Positions 32,327 through 40,960 are shown, counted from the stretch's first letter. The stretch: 41,184 nt of DNA from Xanthobacteraceae bacterium (GCA_028290465.1 JAQGJU010000046.1:1-41184); one strand, 5' to 3'. Notes: a model not told the origin generated them from the letters alone. A program made the numbers and translations.

Positions 32327-33256
32327 ATGCGAATCGCCGTTCCCGATCTGGTTTCCAACTCCTATTTCCCCGCGATCGCCGCCGCTGAACTCGGTCTGTT
32401 CAAGGAACAGGGGCTTGATCTGACGCTGGAGTTGGTTTCGCCGCTCGACCAATGCGCGGCGGCGCTCAAAGATGGCCATGTAAGCTTTATCGCGGCGTCC
32501 GCGCATGCTCCGCTGCTGGCCTTTCCGGAATGGGAGGGCGCGAAATTGTTGTGCGCGCAGGCGCAGGGCACGTACTGGTTTCTGGTGATGCGCAAAGACC
32601 TTCACGTTGCCCGGGGTGATCTCGCCGCCCTGAAACAACGGCGGATTGCCGCTGTGCCGTTTGTCGGCGCCGCCTTACGTGAACTCTTAAAAGTCGCCGG
32701 CATGGATCCGGAACATGAGAGTATCGAGATCATGGTCCCGGAATCGGCACGCAAGCCCGGCGTGAATTTTGGCGTGGCGATTGCGGAGGGGCTGCGAGAT
32801 GGTTCGATTGACGGCTTCTTTGCCAACGGCATGGGGGCTGCCGTCGCAGTGAAGGAGGGCATCGGCGATATTGTGTTGGACGTGCGTCGGGGCGACGGCC
32901 CCGCGGAATGTTTCAATTATACGTTCGGTGCGATTGCGACGACCGACAAGGTGATCCACGACACGCCGGATGCTGCCGCTGGAGTCATTCGCGCCATTCG
33001 CCAAGCACAGAAGATGTTGAAAGCGGACCTCAATAACGCCACGCTTGCGGCCCGCAGACTGTATCCCGCGCGCGAGGCAGGCTTGATAGCCGACATCGTG
33101 GCGCGCGATCTCCCGTACTACGATCCGGCCATTTCCGCCGAACAGGTGCAGCGGATGAACCGTTACACCCAACGGATCGGGATGCTTGGTGCCGACGTCG
33201 CGTATGAAAAAATTGTCGCCACCCAATATAGCTATCTGTGGACCAACGACATTTAA
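32327..33256 (+). CDS. NMT1/THI5-like binding protein without signal peptide
   Basis: A 309-residue protein with the fold and motifs of NMT1/THI5-type ligand-binding proteins: MRIAVPDLVSNSYFPAIAAAELGLFKEQGLDLTLELVSP at the N-terminus, then FIAASAHAPLLAF and DGFFANGMGAAVAVKEG. Unlike the other binding proteins in the window, it begins at once with the first strand of the domain. No in-frame ATG, GTG or TTG that would add a signal peptide exists upstream; TTG at 32315 adds only four residues. It is probably cytoplasmic, where it might be an enzyme or ligand-sensing protein, or it may rely on a start I cannot see. It lies in the presumed GntR-controlled cluster. Confidence 0.85.
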   Translation: MRIAVPDLVSNSYFPAIAAAELGLFKEQGLDLTLELVSPLDQCAAALKDGHVSFIAASAHAPLLAFPEWEGAKLLCAQAQGTYWFLVMRKDLHVARGDLAALKQRRIAAVPFVGAALRELLKVAGMDPEHESIEIMVPESARKPGVNFGVAIAEGLRDGSIDGFFANGMGAAVAVKEGIGDIVLDVRRGDGPAECFNYTFGAIATTDKVIHDTPDAAAGVIRAIRQAQKMLKADLNNATLAARRLYPAREAGLIADIVARDLPYYDPAISAEQVQRMNRYTQRIGMLGADVAYEKIVATQYSYLWTNDI

Positions 33257-33407
33257 CTTCGGCTGCCTGTCTAAACCGGAGCGGTCTCCGCACCAGCGCG
33301 TGCTTGCTGTCCGTCAGCAGCATATCGACCATGTCGTCCTGGAACTGCGTGGCGAGGAGAGCGCCGGTGTGCGGTAGGTTTCTCGACAGGCAAGGTTTGA
33401 GAATTCC

Positions 33408-34508
33408 TTATGCGCCCGACTCCAGGAAGTTCAATAACTGAGCCGGTGTCTTGTCCGCCAGCCCCATTTTTTCCAGCGATAGCCCGGTCTTGCGGAAATC
33501 GATGTTGAGGGAAAGGCTAGCCAACACGATCAGCGCATCGATGGTCGGCGTGGCAATACCGACCAGCCGGCCAAGTTCCGAAAACGGGACGAGGCCACAG
33601 CCGACGTCCTCGTGGACATAGCGGTGGTCCAGTGAAGGCGGGGATTTGATTGTCTGGTTCGGCACGCTCTCGCGGCAGGCGCGGGAAATCGACCCGCTCT
33701 TGACTGCCGCGATCGTGGTTAAACCGGCGCGAAGGAATGTGTCGAGGAAACGGGTGGTTGGTACGCCTAGCGCCTGGGCGATGGCCATGCGCTCGGCATC
33801 GACCCCGGCGGTGACGCGGCCGACACTTTCGGTGATGCCTTCTTTGTAAAAAAGGAAATCGCCGTCGGTCGCCTCGATCCAGCCGGCATTCATCAGCATG
33901 CCGGGGGGATGGAAGATGGCGTTGATATTGGACAGCGCCGTCTCCAAAACACTGGACGCCAGCGCAATCTCGGGAAACAACGGCTTCATCAGTTCGAACA
34001 ACCGCGCCGCGTGACGGCCGGGGAACGCCGCGAAGGCAAGGTTCTTGGTATAGCTGAAGACGTTGACGGCTGCCGGTTCTTCCATACGGCAGATATAGGT
34101 GAGGGTGACCGTTTCGCAGGTCTGCACCGGCGCGGTATATCCGGCCTCGCGCAGGGCCTGCACCATGTGCAGTCCACCGCCGGTGTGGCCGGGATTGAGG
34201 AATAGGATCTGTTCGGGGCGCAGCAGCGGCGCCAGCAGGCGGGCATAGGTTTCGTGCGCCACCGACGGCACCACCAGCATGATCAGGTCGGCGCCGTTCA
34301 CCGCTTCGGCAATGTCGGTGGTGGTGCGGGTGAACGGCACCAAGCCGTCATAAATGCCGCGCATGACGATGCCGCCCTGGTCGCGGATGGCGACGAGGCT
34401 TTTCTCGCTTCGGGCGTGCAGGCGGACGTCGAAGCCGCGGCGGACCAGATCCGCGGCAGCGGCGTGGCCGCCGTGTCCCGCGCCCAAAACGGCAATGGTC
34501 TTGATCAT
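33408..34508 (-). CDS. NAD/NADP octopine/nopaline dehydrogenase-family protein
   Basis: A 366-residue two-domain dehydrogenase. The N-terminal Rossmann domain starts MIKTIAVLGAGHGGHAAAADLVRRGFDVRL (GxGxxG-like GAGHGG), includes LIMLVVPSVAH and NPGHTGGGLH, and the C-terminal helical domain (PF02317) has NINAIFHPPGMLMNAG. This family oxidises or forms opine-type secondary amines, that is N-(carboxyalkyl) amino acids. The ATG at 34508 is preferred because AAGG lies six bases before it; ATG 34532 and much longer readings lack such a signal and would run through the promoter region. It is divergent from the enolase-superfamily gene, and a palindromic operator-like site lies about 50 bases upstream of its start. 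Confidence 0.88.
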   Translation of the reverse strand: MIKTIAVLGAGHGGHAAAADLVRRGFDVRLHARSEKSLVAIRDQGGIVMRGIYDGLVPFTRTTTDIAEAVNGADLIMLVVPSVAHETYARLLAPLLRPEQILFLNPGHTGGGLHMVQALREAGYTAPVQTCETVTLTYICRMEEPAAVNVFSYTKNLAFAAFPGRHAARLFELMKPLFPEIALASSVLETALSNINAIFHPPGMLMNAGWIEATDGDFLFYKEGITESVGRVTAGVDAERMAIAQALGVPTTRFLDTFLRAGLTTIAAVKSGSISRACRESVPNQTIKSPPSLDHRYVHEDVGCGLVPFSELGRLVGIATPTIDALIVLASLSLNIDFRKTGLSLEKMGLADKTPAQLLNFLESGA

Positions 34509-34557
34509 ATCAACCTTGGCTGTGGTGGCCATCGCGGTGAGTAAGTCCGGCCTAAAA

Positions 34558-34571
34558 ACTGTGATCACAGT
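34558..34571. promoter_or_regulatory. Operator-like palindrome, site 2
   Basis: A perfect 14-base palindrome ACTGTGATCACAGT, 50 bases upstream of the start of the octopine-dehydrogenase-like gene. It is identical in all 14 bases to site 3. The centres of sites 2 and 3 are 222 bases apart, close to 21 turns of B-DNA, which would allow a looped complex. Confidence 0.75.
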
Positions 34572-34752
34572 AGAGAAGCTATCGTTTAGACTATGCGATT
34601 GCAAATTCAATTGCTTCGGTCCTTGGCGCCGATGCGCCGCTTGGTTGTGGAAGGAGCAGTGGCGGTGACCCAAAAGCGATCGTAAGTCGCCGGTCTTTTG
34701 CCGATGAGCTGCAAAGCGGCGGCTGCCGCATAAAAACAAGGCATCAACTTCC

Positions 34753-34782
34753 TTGACAGCGCGGCCGGTTGACACGATTACT
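34753..34782 (+). promoter_or_regulatory. Likely promoter of the enolase-superfamily operon
   Basis: A consensus TTGACA -35 element at 34753-34758 is followed after 18 bases by ATTACT (34777-34782), a weak -10. Operator-like site 3 overlaps the -10 region, the usual arrangement for repression. The predicted transcript would begin about 25 bases before the ATG at 34814. Confidence 0.45.
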
Positions 34783-34793
34783 GTGATCACAGT
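34780..34793. promoter_or_regulatory. Operator-like palindrome, site 3
   Basis: A perfect 14-base palindrome ACTGTGATCACAGT, identical to site 2, ending 20 bases before the ATG of the enolase-superfamily gene and overlapping the likely -10 element. The rest of 34509-34813 between the divergent genes contains no coding sequence I can support. Confidence 0.75.
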
Positions 34794-34813
34794 TGGCGCG
34801 GGTGAAGGACGTT

Positions 34814-35974
34814 ATGCCGGCGATTAAATCGGTGGAGACAATCCTGGTGCAACTGCCGACCCGGCGGGAGCACAAATGGACCGGCCTGACGGAGCCGATC
34901 GGGCGCTATCTCCTTACCCGGATCACGGACGATTCCGGCCACGTCGGCTGGGGCGAGGCGCCTGCGTTGAAAGATTGGGGCGGCGAATATGGCCGCTATT
35001 TCGGCGAGTCGACGCTGATCGTTCGCACCATCATCCAGAATTATTTGGCGCCGGCGATTGTCGGCATCGAACTTGGCAACTTCGTCGATCTGCATGCCCG
35101 CATGGACGCGGTCATCAAGGGCTATCCTTACGCCAAGGCGGCGGTCGAATTCGCGGTGTACGATCTAACCGGCCGCTGGCTCGGCATTCCCGCGCATGTG
35201 CTGCTTGGCGGTCGAGCGAGGGCTGCGATCGCGGTGACGCATTCCATCGGTCTGTTATCGCTTGAAGACGCGGCCAAGGAGGCGGCGCAGGTTGTCTCCG
35301 AAGGCATCAAGACGCTCAAGATCAAGGTCGGGGTGGATTCTCGGCGTGATATTGCGGTGGTGCGCGCGGTGCGGGCCGCAGTCGGCGAAGATACCCAGCT
35401 CTGCATGGACGCCAACGAAGGTTACAAGACCCCGGGCGAGGCCATTGCCGTATTCCGTGCCCTCGAAGACCAGCGCATTCAGTACTTTGAGCAGCCGGTA
35501 ATGGGCATCGAACGCTTGGCCAAGGTCGCGCGGGCAATTTCGGCGCCGGTGATGGCAGACGAGTCGGCCTGGAACGCGCATGACGCGGTGCAGATCGCAC
35601 AGGCGGATGCCGCGCAGATTGTCTCCATTTACACCACCAAAGCCGGCGGTCTTTATAAGGCGATGGAAGTCGGCGCGGTCTGCCGCGCCGCCGGCCTTGT
35701 GTGCAACGTCAACGGTTCCGTCGAGACCGGCGTCGGCAATCTCGCCAACATCCAACTCGCGGCGGCGTCGCCGGCGGTCACGCTGTCCTGCGTGGTGCCG
35801 GTGTCGACGCCGGCAGAAGCGCAGCACGGCCAGATCGGCGGCATCTATTACCGCGACGATCTGTTGGTGGAGCCGATGCGTCTGATCGACGGCGCAATCG
35901 AAGTCCCGGCCGGGCCGGGCATGGGCATCGACGTCGATCCGAAGAAAATCGAGACCTATCGCGTGCGCGACTGA
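34814..35974 (+). CDS. Enolase-superfamily, muconate cycloisomerase-like enzyme
   Basis: A 386-residue protein of the muconate lactonising enzyme subgroup. The full set of active-site residues is present: K169-x-K171 (LKIKVG), metal ligands D199 (CMDANEGY), E226 (YFEQPV) and D249 (MADESAW), and the opposite-face lysine K276 (YTTKAGG). Such enzymes remove a proton next to a carboxylate, leading to cycloisomerisation, dehydration or racemisation; the subgroup includes dipeptide epimerases and N-acylamino acid racemases. The ATG at 34814 has GAAGGA four bases upstream; the TTG at 34793 lies inside the operator. It leads an apparent operon with the M24 protein (35-base gap) and the ABC transporter. 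Confidence 0.93.
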   Translation: MPAIKSVETILVQLPTRREHKWTGLTEPIGRYLLTRITDDSGHVGWGEAPALKDWGGEYGRYFGESTLIVRTIIQNYLAPAIVGIELGNFVDLHARMDAVIKGYPYAKAAVEFAVYDLTGRWLGIPAHVLLGGRARAAIAVTHSIGLLSLEDAAKEAAQVVSEGIKTLKIKVGVDSRRDIAVVRAVRAAVGEDTQLCMDANEGYKTPGEAIAVFRALEDQRIQYFEQPVMGIERLAKVARAISAPVMADESAWNAHDAVQIAQADAAQIVSIYTTKAGGLYKAMEVGAVCRAAGLVCNVNGSVETGVGNLANIQLAAASPAVTLSCVVPVSTPAEAQHGQIGGIYYRDDLLVEPMRLIDGAIEVPAGPGMGIDVDPKKIETYRVRD

Positions 35975-36009
35975 TCGCGCGACACGCTGGTGTTGGAAGG
36001 CCAAGCGAC

Positions 36010-37146
36010 ATGCGGAAAGAGATACTCGAGCGACAGGCCAAGGCGATGCAGGCCCAGGGCCTCGACGCGATGGTTTCCTGCTCGCCGGAAAACTTCGCCT
36101 ATGCGACCGGCTTTGTCGTGCCGTCGCAGCCGTTGATCCGGCATCGGCATGCCATGGTCATCGTCAGCGCGTCGGCATCCGCCGCGATCTTCGCCGTGGA
36201 TATGGAAGAATCCACGATCAAGCGCCGCGAGCCCGACGTGCCGCGCCGGATCTGGAAAGAATTCAGCGACGACGCGATGGCGGTGCTGGCGAGCCAGTTG
36301 ACTGAGCTCGGACTTGCCGGGGGCAAGATCGGCATCGAAATGGACTATTTGCCGGCCGGCGATTTCGCGCGCCTACAGGCCGCGTTGCCCAAAGCTGCGT
36401 TCGTATCCTGCGAGCACATCCTGGCAAGGCTGCGGCAGATCAAGAACCCCGAAGAAATTGCGCTGCTGCGCAGATTGTCGTTGATTGCCGACCATGCGAT
36501 TGCGGACGCCATTTCGAGCGTCAAAGCCGGTGACACGGAGATGGATATTGCCGGCCATCTGACCCGGAACATCTACGAACTGGGCGCCGAGCAGTTCAAG
36601 CTGCTGATCATCGCAACCGGCGATCGCAGCCGCCTGCCGAATGTCGGGCCGACTGATCGTGTACTGGTGCGAGGCGATGTCTGCCGCGTCGAGATTTTTG
36701 CGGTAATCGGCGGTTACCAGGCCGGCGTTTGCCGCACCGCCGTAGTGCAGGAAGCGCCGCCGATGGCCGATGAGATCTGGCGGCAACTGGTTGAATGTAA
36801 GTACCAGATTTTGGACATGGTGAAGCCCGGCGCCAGTTGCCGTGCAGTCTACAACGCGTTCATCGAAAAACTGTCGAAAGCCAACCTGCCGCCGATCTCA
36901 TTTGTCGGCCACGGCATCGGATTGCACCTCCATGAAGAGCCGTATCTGGGCAAGACTCCGATACTGGGCCAAATCGACGCGGATGCGTTGATCGAGGAGA
37001 ACATGGTGCTTGGCTTCGAGCCGCTGTGTTACGAAACCGGTTACGGCTTCGGCATGCAGAACAAGGATATGTTGCTGGTCACCGCGACCGGTTCGGAACT
37101 GTTATCGAGCTACACCGATACCGACCGGCTTCTGGTCATCCAATGA
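36010..37146 (+). CDS. M24 'pita-bread' family protein lacking usual metal ligands
   Basis: A 378-residue protein with an N-terminal creatinase-like domain (about 1-140) and a C-terminal M24 domain. Typical metalloaminopeptidases bind two metals through Asp, Asp, His, Glu, Glu. Here the matching positions are E228 (CRVEIF), G239 (YQAGVCRT), H301 (VGHGIGLHLHE), E337 (GFEPL) and K352 (GMQNKDMLLVT), so at least two ligands are lost. It is therefore unlikely to be a metal-dependent Xaa-Pro peptidase and may instead be a metal-free C-N hydrolase in the manner of creatinase, though the creatinase residues are not all matched. GGAAGG lies about nine bases before the ATG. It is between the enolase-superfamily gene and the transporter. 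Confidence 0.9.
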   Translation: MRKEILERQAKAMQAQGLDAMVSCSPENFAYATGFVVPSQPLIRHRHAMVIVSASASAAIFAVDMEESTIKRREPDVPRRIWKEFSDDAMAVLASQLTELGLAGGKIGIEMDYLPAGDFARLQAALPKAAFVSCEHILARLRQIKNPEEIALLRRLSLIADHAIADAISSVKAGDTEMDIAGHLTRNIYELGAEQFKLLIIATGDRSRLPNVGPTDRVLVRGDVCRVEIFAVIGGYQAGVCRTAVVQEAPPMADEIWRQLVECKYQILDMVKPGASCRAVYNAFIEKLSKANLPPISFVGHGIGLHLHEEPYLGKTPILGQIDADALIEENMVLGFEPLCYETGYGFGMQNKDMLLVTATGSELLSSYTDTDRLLVIQ

Positions 37147-37213
37147 CCGTTGGCGTGGTCGGATTGGGCGACCGGAGCGGGACAGGTATTCAGGCGTGTT
37201 CGGAGAAGGTTTA

Positions 37214-38047
37214 ATGAGTGCGCCGTCAGCCTCCAGTTTCGTCAATATTAACGGCGTCAGCCTGGTCTACGGCAAAAAGGACCAGACGAAAGCGCTCGAC
37301 GAATTGAACATGGCCATCACCGAGGGCCAGTTCGTCGCGGTGGTCGGACCGTCAGGCTGCGGCAAGTCCTCGCTGATGAAGCTCGTCACTGGGCTGCGGC
37401 CGCCGACCTCCGGTACGATCGATGTCGGCGGGCAGCGGATCGACCGGCCGCTGAAGATCGTCGGTATGGCGTTTCAGAACCCGACGCTGCTGCCGTGGCG
37501 CCGAACCCTGTCCAACGTCATGCTGCCGATGGAGATCGTCGAGCCGCATCGCCACAGCTTCCGCGCCGACCGCAAGCAGCATGAGGCGCGGGCGCTGGCG
37601 TTGCTGGATTCGGTAGGCCTCGACGGTTTCGCCACCAAATTTCCCTGGCAACTATCAGGTGGCATGCAACAGCGCGCCTCACTGTGCCGAGCACTGATGC
37701 ACGAGCCTTCGCTGCTGATGCTCGACGAGCCGTTCGGGGCGCTGGATGCATTCACCCGTGAGGAACTCTGGGACGTCTTGCAGGACATCTGGCTGGCGCA
37801 GAAATGCACCACCATTCTGGTGACGCACGACCTGCGCGAAGCCGTCTATCTGGCCGACAAGGTATTCGTAATGTCCGCCCGCCCGGGCCGCATCATCGAA
37901 ACCTACGATGTGACGTTTCCGCGTCCGCGCCGCCCGGATCTCGTCTTCGATCCGGCCTTCGCCGAGATCGTGCAGCATCTCCGGGAGAATATCCGGCATC
38001 AGCGACACGTGCCTCAGGCAGCATCCGCGGGGAGGGCCGCGTCGTGA
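37214..38047 (+). CDS. NitT/TauT-type ABC transporter ATP-binding protein
   Basis: A 277-residue ATPase subunit with Walker A GPSGCGKSS, Q-loop AFQNPTLLPWRRTL, signature LSGGMQQR, Walker B LLMLDEPFGALD and switch histidine VTHDLREA. The ATG at 37214 follows GGAGAAGG. It overlaps the permease start by four bases. It belongs to the second NitT/TauT-like importer of the window and follows the M24 gene after 67 bases. Confidence 0.95.
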   Translation: MSAPSASSFVNINGVSLVYGKKDQTKALDELNMAITEGQFVAVVGPSGCGKSSLMKLVTGLRPPTSGTIDVGGQRIDRPLKIVGMAFQNPTLLPWRRTLSNVMLPMEIVEPHRHSFRADRKQHEARALALLDSVGLDGFATKFPWQLSGGMQQRASLCRALMHEPSLLMLDEPFGALDAFTREELWDVLQDIWLAQKCTTILVTHDLREAVYLADKVFVMSARPGRIIETYDVTFPRPRRPDLVFDPAFAEIVQHLRENIRHQRHVPQAASAGRAAS

Positions 38048-38814
38048 ATTCAGAATTCCTGGGTCGCGCCATGCCGTGGTTGGTGACGGCCGGCACCCTG
38101 GCGCTGTGGGAAGGCTTGTGCCGCCTGTTTCGCGTGCCGGAGTTCATCCTGCCGGCGCCGCTGCGGATCCTCGCCGCAACCATCGAGTATTGGGACGCTA
38201 TCTGGTTCCATGCGTCGCACACCCTGGTGATGACGCTGATCGGTTTCGCGCTGGCGGTGGTGTTTGGATTGCTGCTGGGCATCGCCGTCGGTTCCTCCCG
38301 GTTGGCATATCAGGGGCTTTATCCACTGCTGATCGGCTTCAATTCAGTACCAAAGGTGGCGATCGTGCCGGTGCTGGTGATCTGGTTCGGCGTCGGCGCT
38401 ATTCCGGCGATCCTAATCGCATTTTTGATGAGCTTCTTCCCGATCGCGGTGAACGTCGCCACCGGCCTGGCCACGGTCGAGCCAGAGCTGGAAGACGTGC
38501 TGCGTTCGCTCGGAGCCAAGCCGCGCGATCTGATTCTCAAGGTCGGACTGCCGCGCTCGATGCCGTTCTTCTTTGCTTCGCTGAAAATCGCAATCACGCT
38601 CGCCTTCGTCGGCGCCGTGATTTCGGAGTCGATCGCCTCAAGCCGAGGCATTGGCACGCTGATGGTGCAGGCGTCCGCAGATTTCCGCGTCGCCCTGGTA
38701 TTTGCCGGACTGATGGTGACCGCCGTGATGGGCATCGTGATGTATGCGTTTTTTGCGGTGATCGAACAGCACACGACCCAATGGGCCAACCGCAAGATGG
38801 AAATGGAAGTCTGA
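38044..38814 (+). CDS. NitT/TauT-type ABC transporter permease
   Basis: A 256-residue inner-membrane permease (PF00528) with about six membrane segments. The EAA-like loop reads LRSLGAKPRDLILKVGLPRSMP. The start is GTG at 38044, inside the ATPase stop (GTGA), with GGGAGGG a few bases upstream; a longer frame reaching back to 37804 would run within the ATPase gene. It ends 35 bases before the binding-protein gene. Confidence 0.94.
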   Translation: MNSEFLGRAMPWLVTAGTLALWEGLCRLFRVPEFILPAPLRILAATIEYWDAIWFHASHTLVMTLIGFALAVVFGLLLGIAVGSSRLAYQGLYPLLIGFNSVPKVAIVPVLVIWFGVGAIPAILIAFLMSFFPIAVNVATGLATVEPELEDVLRSLGAKPRDLILKVGLPRSMPFFFASLKIAITLAFVGAVISESIASSRGIGTLMVQASADFRVALVFAGLMVTAVMGIVMYAFFAVIEQHTTQWANRKMEMEV

Positions 38815-38849
38815 AACACGGACAAATCTGTCCGAGGAAAGGCGATGCA

Positions 38850-39866
38850 ATGATCAAATCTTCCTTTGCTACAATGGCCGGCCTGGTGTTGGCCGCGACG
38901 ATCGACTCGGCCGCGATGGGCCAGGATCTGCCGCAGGTCAAGCTCACGCTCGATTTCGCCATTCAAGGGCAGCAGTCGCCATTCATCCTCGCGGCCGATG
39001 GTGGCTATTTCGAGCGCGCCGGCGTGAAAGTCAGCGTCGAGCGCGGTTACGGCTCGGCTGACGGGATCGCCAAGGTGGCGGCCGGGACCTACGACATGAC
39101 GTTCGCCGATCTCGGCGCAATGATTCAGTTCAACGGCCGTAAACAGGCCGGCAACCTGATCAGCGTGTTTCAGGTGTATGACGCCGCACCGATGGTGGTG
39201 CTGGCGTTGAAGAAATCGGGCATCGCCAAGCCGTCGGATCTGGCCGGCAAGAAACTGGCGTCGCCGCCGGCCGCCGGCAGCCGGGTGATGTTTCCGCTGT
39301 TCGCCTCGGCCACCAAATTGGACCTGGCCACCATTCAGTGGCTCGACGTGACCCCGCAATTGCGCGAGACCATGCTGGTGCAGGGTCAGGCTGACGCCAC
39401 GGTTGCGTTCATCACCGACCTCGCCGGCCTCGGCCGCCTGAACATCAGCGCGCAGGACATCAACGTGATGAAGTACGCCGACTATGGCGTGAACCTGTAT
39501 GGCCACGGCATCATCATGAAGGAAGAATACGCCAAAGCCAATCCGGAGATCGTGAAGAAGGTGGTGAAGGGCTTTGCCGAAGCTCTCAAGGCATCGATCA
39601 AGGATCCGGCGCTGGCGATTGCGGCTATCAAGAAACGTGAGCCGCTCGTTACCGAGGCGGTCGAACTTGAGCGGCTTAAGTACGTGCTGGAAAGTGCGAT
39701 CGTCACCGATCACGTGAAGAAGAACGGCCTGAGCGCGGTTGACGACGCCCGGATGCAGACGACCATCGACACCGTGGCTTCCGTATTCAAGTTGCCAGCG
39801 ATGGACGTGAAGTCGACCTATTCGGCCGAATTCCTGCCGAAACGCGAAGACCTGGTGCTGAAATAA
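38850..39866 (+). CDS. NMT1/THI5-like ABC transporter substrate-binding protein
   Basis: A 338-residue periplasmic binding protein with a signal peptide (about residues 1-24, cleaved near DSAAMG-Q) and the family start QVKLTLDFAIQGQQSPFILAADGGYFERAGVKVSVERGYGSADGIAKVAAGTYDMTFAD. The phrase LDFAIQGQQSPF, with its aromatic and polar residues lining the cleft, resembles pyrimidine-precursor (THI5-like) binders. The ATG at 38850 follows GAGGAAAGG. With the preceding ATPase and permease it completes an importer, so the cluster has its own uptake system besides the signal-less homologue at 32327. Confidence 0.93.
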   Translation: MIKSSFATMAGLVLAATIDSAAMGQDLPQVKLTLDFAIQGQQSPFILAADGGYFERAGVKVSVERGYGSADGIAKVAAGTYDMTFADLGAMIQFNGRKQAGNLISVFQVYDAAPMVVLALKKSGIAKPSDLAGKKLASPPAAGSRVMFPLFASATKLDLATIQWLDVTPQLRETMLVQGQADATVAFITDLAGLGRLNISAQDINVMKYADYGVNLYGHGIIMKEEYAKANPEIVKKVVKGFAEALKASIKDPALAIAAIKKREPLVTEAVELERLKYVLESAIVTDHVKKNGLSAVDDARMQTTIDTVASVFKLPAMDVKSTYSAEFLPKREDLVLK

Positions 39867-39895
39867 TCAGATTTTCGCAACTCCAGATTGGACCT

Positions 39896-39923
39896 CGTTG
39901 GAGCGGTCCGTGCTGCTCCAACG
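39896..39923. repeat. Inverted repeat after the transporter operon
   Basis: Nine-base perfect arms CGTTGGAGC and GCTCCAACG enclose ten bases. It lies 30 bases past the binding-protein stop and 27 bases before the LLM gene. It could end part of the transcript, but lacks a T run. Confidence 0.5.
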
Positions 39924-39949
39924 GGCTTTGCGCAACAAGGGCATGACTT

Positions 39950-40936
39950 ATGCGGCTCGGCATCTATTTCGACGGTTTCTCGTCGACGAATGAGATTCTG
40001 GAAACCTGCCAACGGGCCGAGGACGTCGGTATCGACAGCCTGTGGTTCGCGCAACACATGGGCTATCGCGAGGCCACGGTCCTTGCCGGGGCCGCGGCAG
40101 CCATGACGAAAAAGGCCACGCTGGTGCCAACGGCGATCACCCCATATCTTTGGCCGGCCTTACCAGTCGCGATGTCCATGGCAACCTTGGATGAGATCGC
40201 GCCCGGGCGAACGAAGATAGCGGTTTCGGTCGGCAACGTGCTCAATCTCGGCGAGTCGGGTGTCGAGGCGGTAAAGCCAGTGCGGGTGATACGCGAATAT
40301 GTCGCGGCATTGCGCGGACTGTTCGCGGGACAAGCGGTTCATCAGGACGGCGAGGTGCAGAAACTCCGTGGTGCCCACATGGAATTTGGCAAGGATATTG
40401 ACGTTCCGATCTATGTCGCCTCCACCGGACCGCAGGTATTGAAGCTTGCCGGGCAGATCGCCGACGGCATTTTGCTGTCGGCCGGCATGACACTGGCGAA
40501 CTGCCGGCGTTGCCTGGACATTGTCGACGATGGGGCTCGCGCCGAAAGCCGCGACCCAAACGCGGTGCGCAAGGCCGGCTTCATCAACTTCAACGTGTCG
40601 CAGGATGGGCAGGCCGCAAAGACCGCGCTGCTCCGCAAGCTGGCGTATTTGTTCCGCAGCAAAGGTCATGCCGAGAACATTCGTTCGTCGGGACTCGATA
40701 TCGATCATGCCGCCATCATCGCGGCGTTGGGTCGCCGGGATCTCGACGCTGCGACGCGGCTGCTGCCGATAGAAGCGGCCGACGTGTTTGGGGTGGCTGG
40801 AACGCCCAATGAATGCCGCGATCGGCTGGAGGCCTATCTGTCGATCGGATTGCACGAACCCATCATCGAAGTTTCCGGAAATCCAGAAGAGCGACTGCTC
40901 GCGCTTAAGGTCATACGGGATCTGGTGGGTCGCTAG
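39950..40936 (+). CDS. LLM-class flavin/F420-dependent oxidoreductase
   Basis: A 328-residue luciferase-like barrel protein (PF00296). Family features are MRLGIYFDGFSSTNEILETCQRAEDVGIDSLWFAQH, the ATLDEIAPGRTKIAVSVGN segment, and VPIYVASTGPQVLKLAGQIADGILLSAG. The general layout resembles the methylenetetrahydromethanopterin reductase (Mer) branch, whose members use F420 rather than FMN. The gene that follows encodes an F420-NADP oxidoreductase-like protein, which strengthens an F420 reading. LLM proteins may oxidise or cleave C-N and C-S substrates. It lies 83 bases past the transporter genes on the same strand. Confidence 0.9.
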   Translation: MRLGIYFDGFSSTNEILETCQRAEDVGIDSLWFAQHMGYREATVLAGAAAAMTKKATLVPTAITPYLWPALPVAMSMATLDEIAPGRTKIAVSVGNVLNLGESGVEAVKPVRVIREYVAALRGLFAGQAVHQDGEVQKLRGAHMEFGKDIDVPIYVASTGPQVLKLAGQIADGILLSAGMTLANCRRCLDIVDDGARAESRDPNAVRKAGFINFNVSQDGQAAKTALLRKLAYLFRSKGHAENIRSSGLDIDHAAIIAALGRRDLDAATRLLPIEAADVFGVAGTPNECRDRLEAYLSIGLHEPIIEVSGNPEERLLALKVIRDLVGR

Positions 40937-40946
40937 TCGCTCTAGG

Positions 40947-40960
40947 CCCGCCATGGCGGG
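40947..40960. repeat. 14-base palindrome between LLM and reductase genes
   Basis: CCCGCCATGGCGGG is a perfect palindrome 11 bases after the LLM stop. It has no visible partner and could be a weak transcript-end hairpin or nothing. Confidence 0.3.

Noticed and set aside
34509-34790. N-terminal extension of the octopine-dehydrogenase-like gene to 34790
   Set aside because: It would place about 90 unrelated residues before the Rossmann start and read through the promoter region and an operator-like site.
38319-39713. Long minus-strand frame over the permease and binding-protein genes
   Set aside because: Antisense to two recognised transporter genes.
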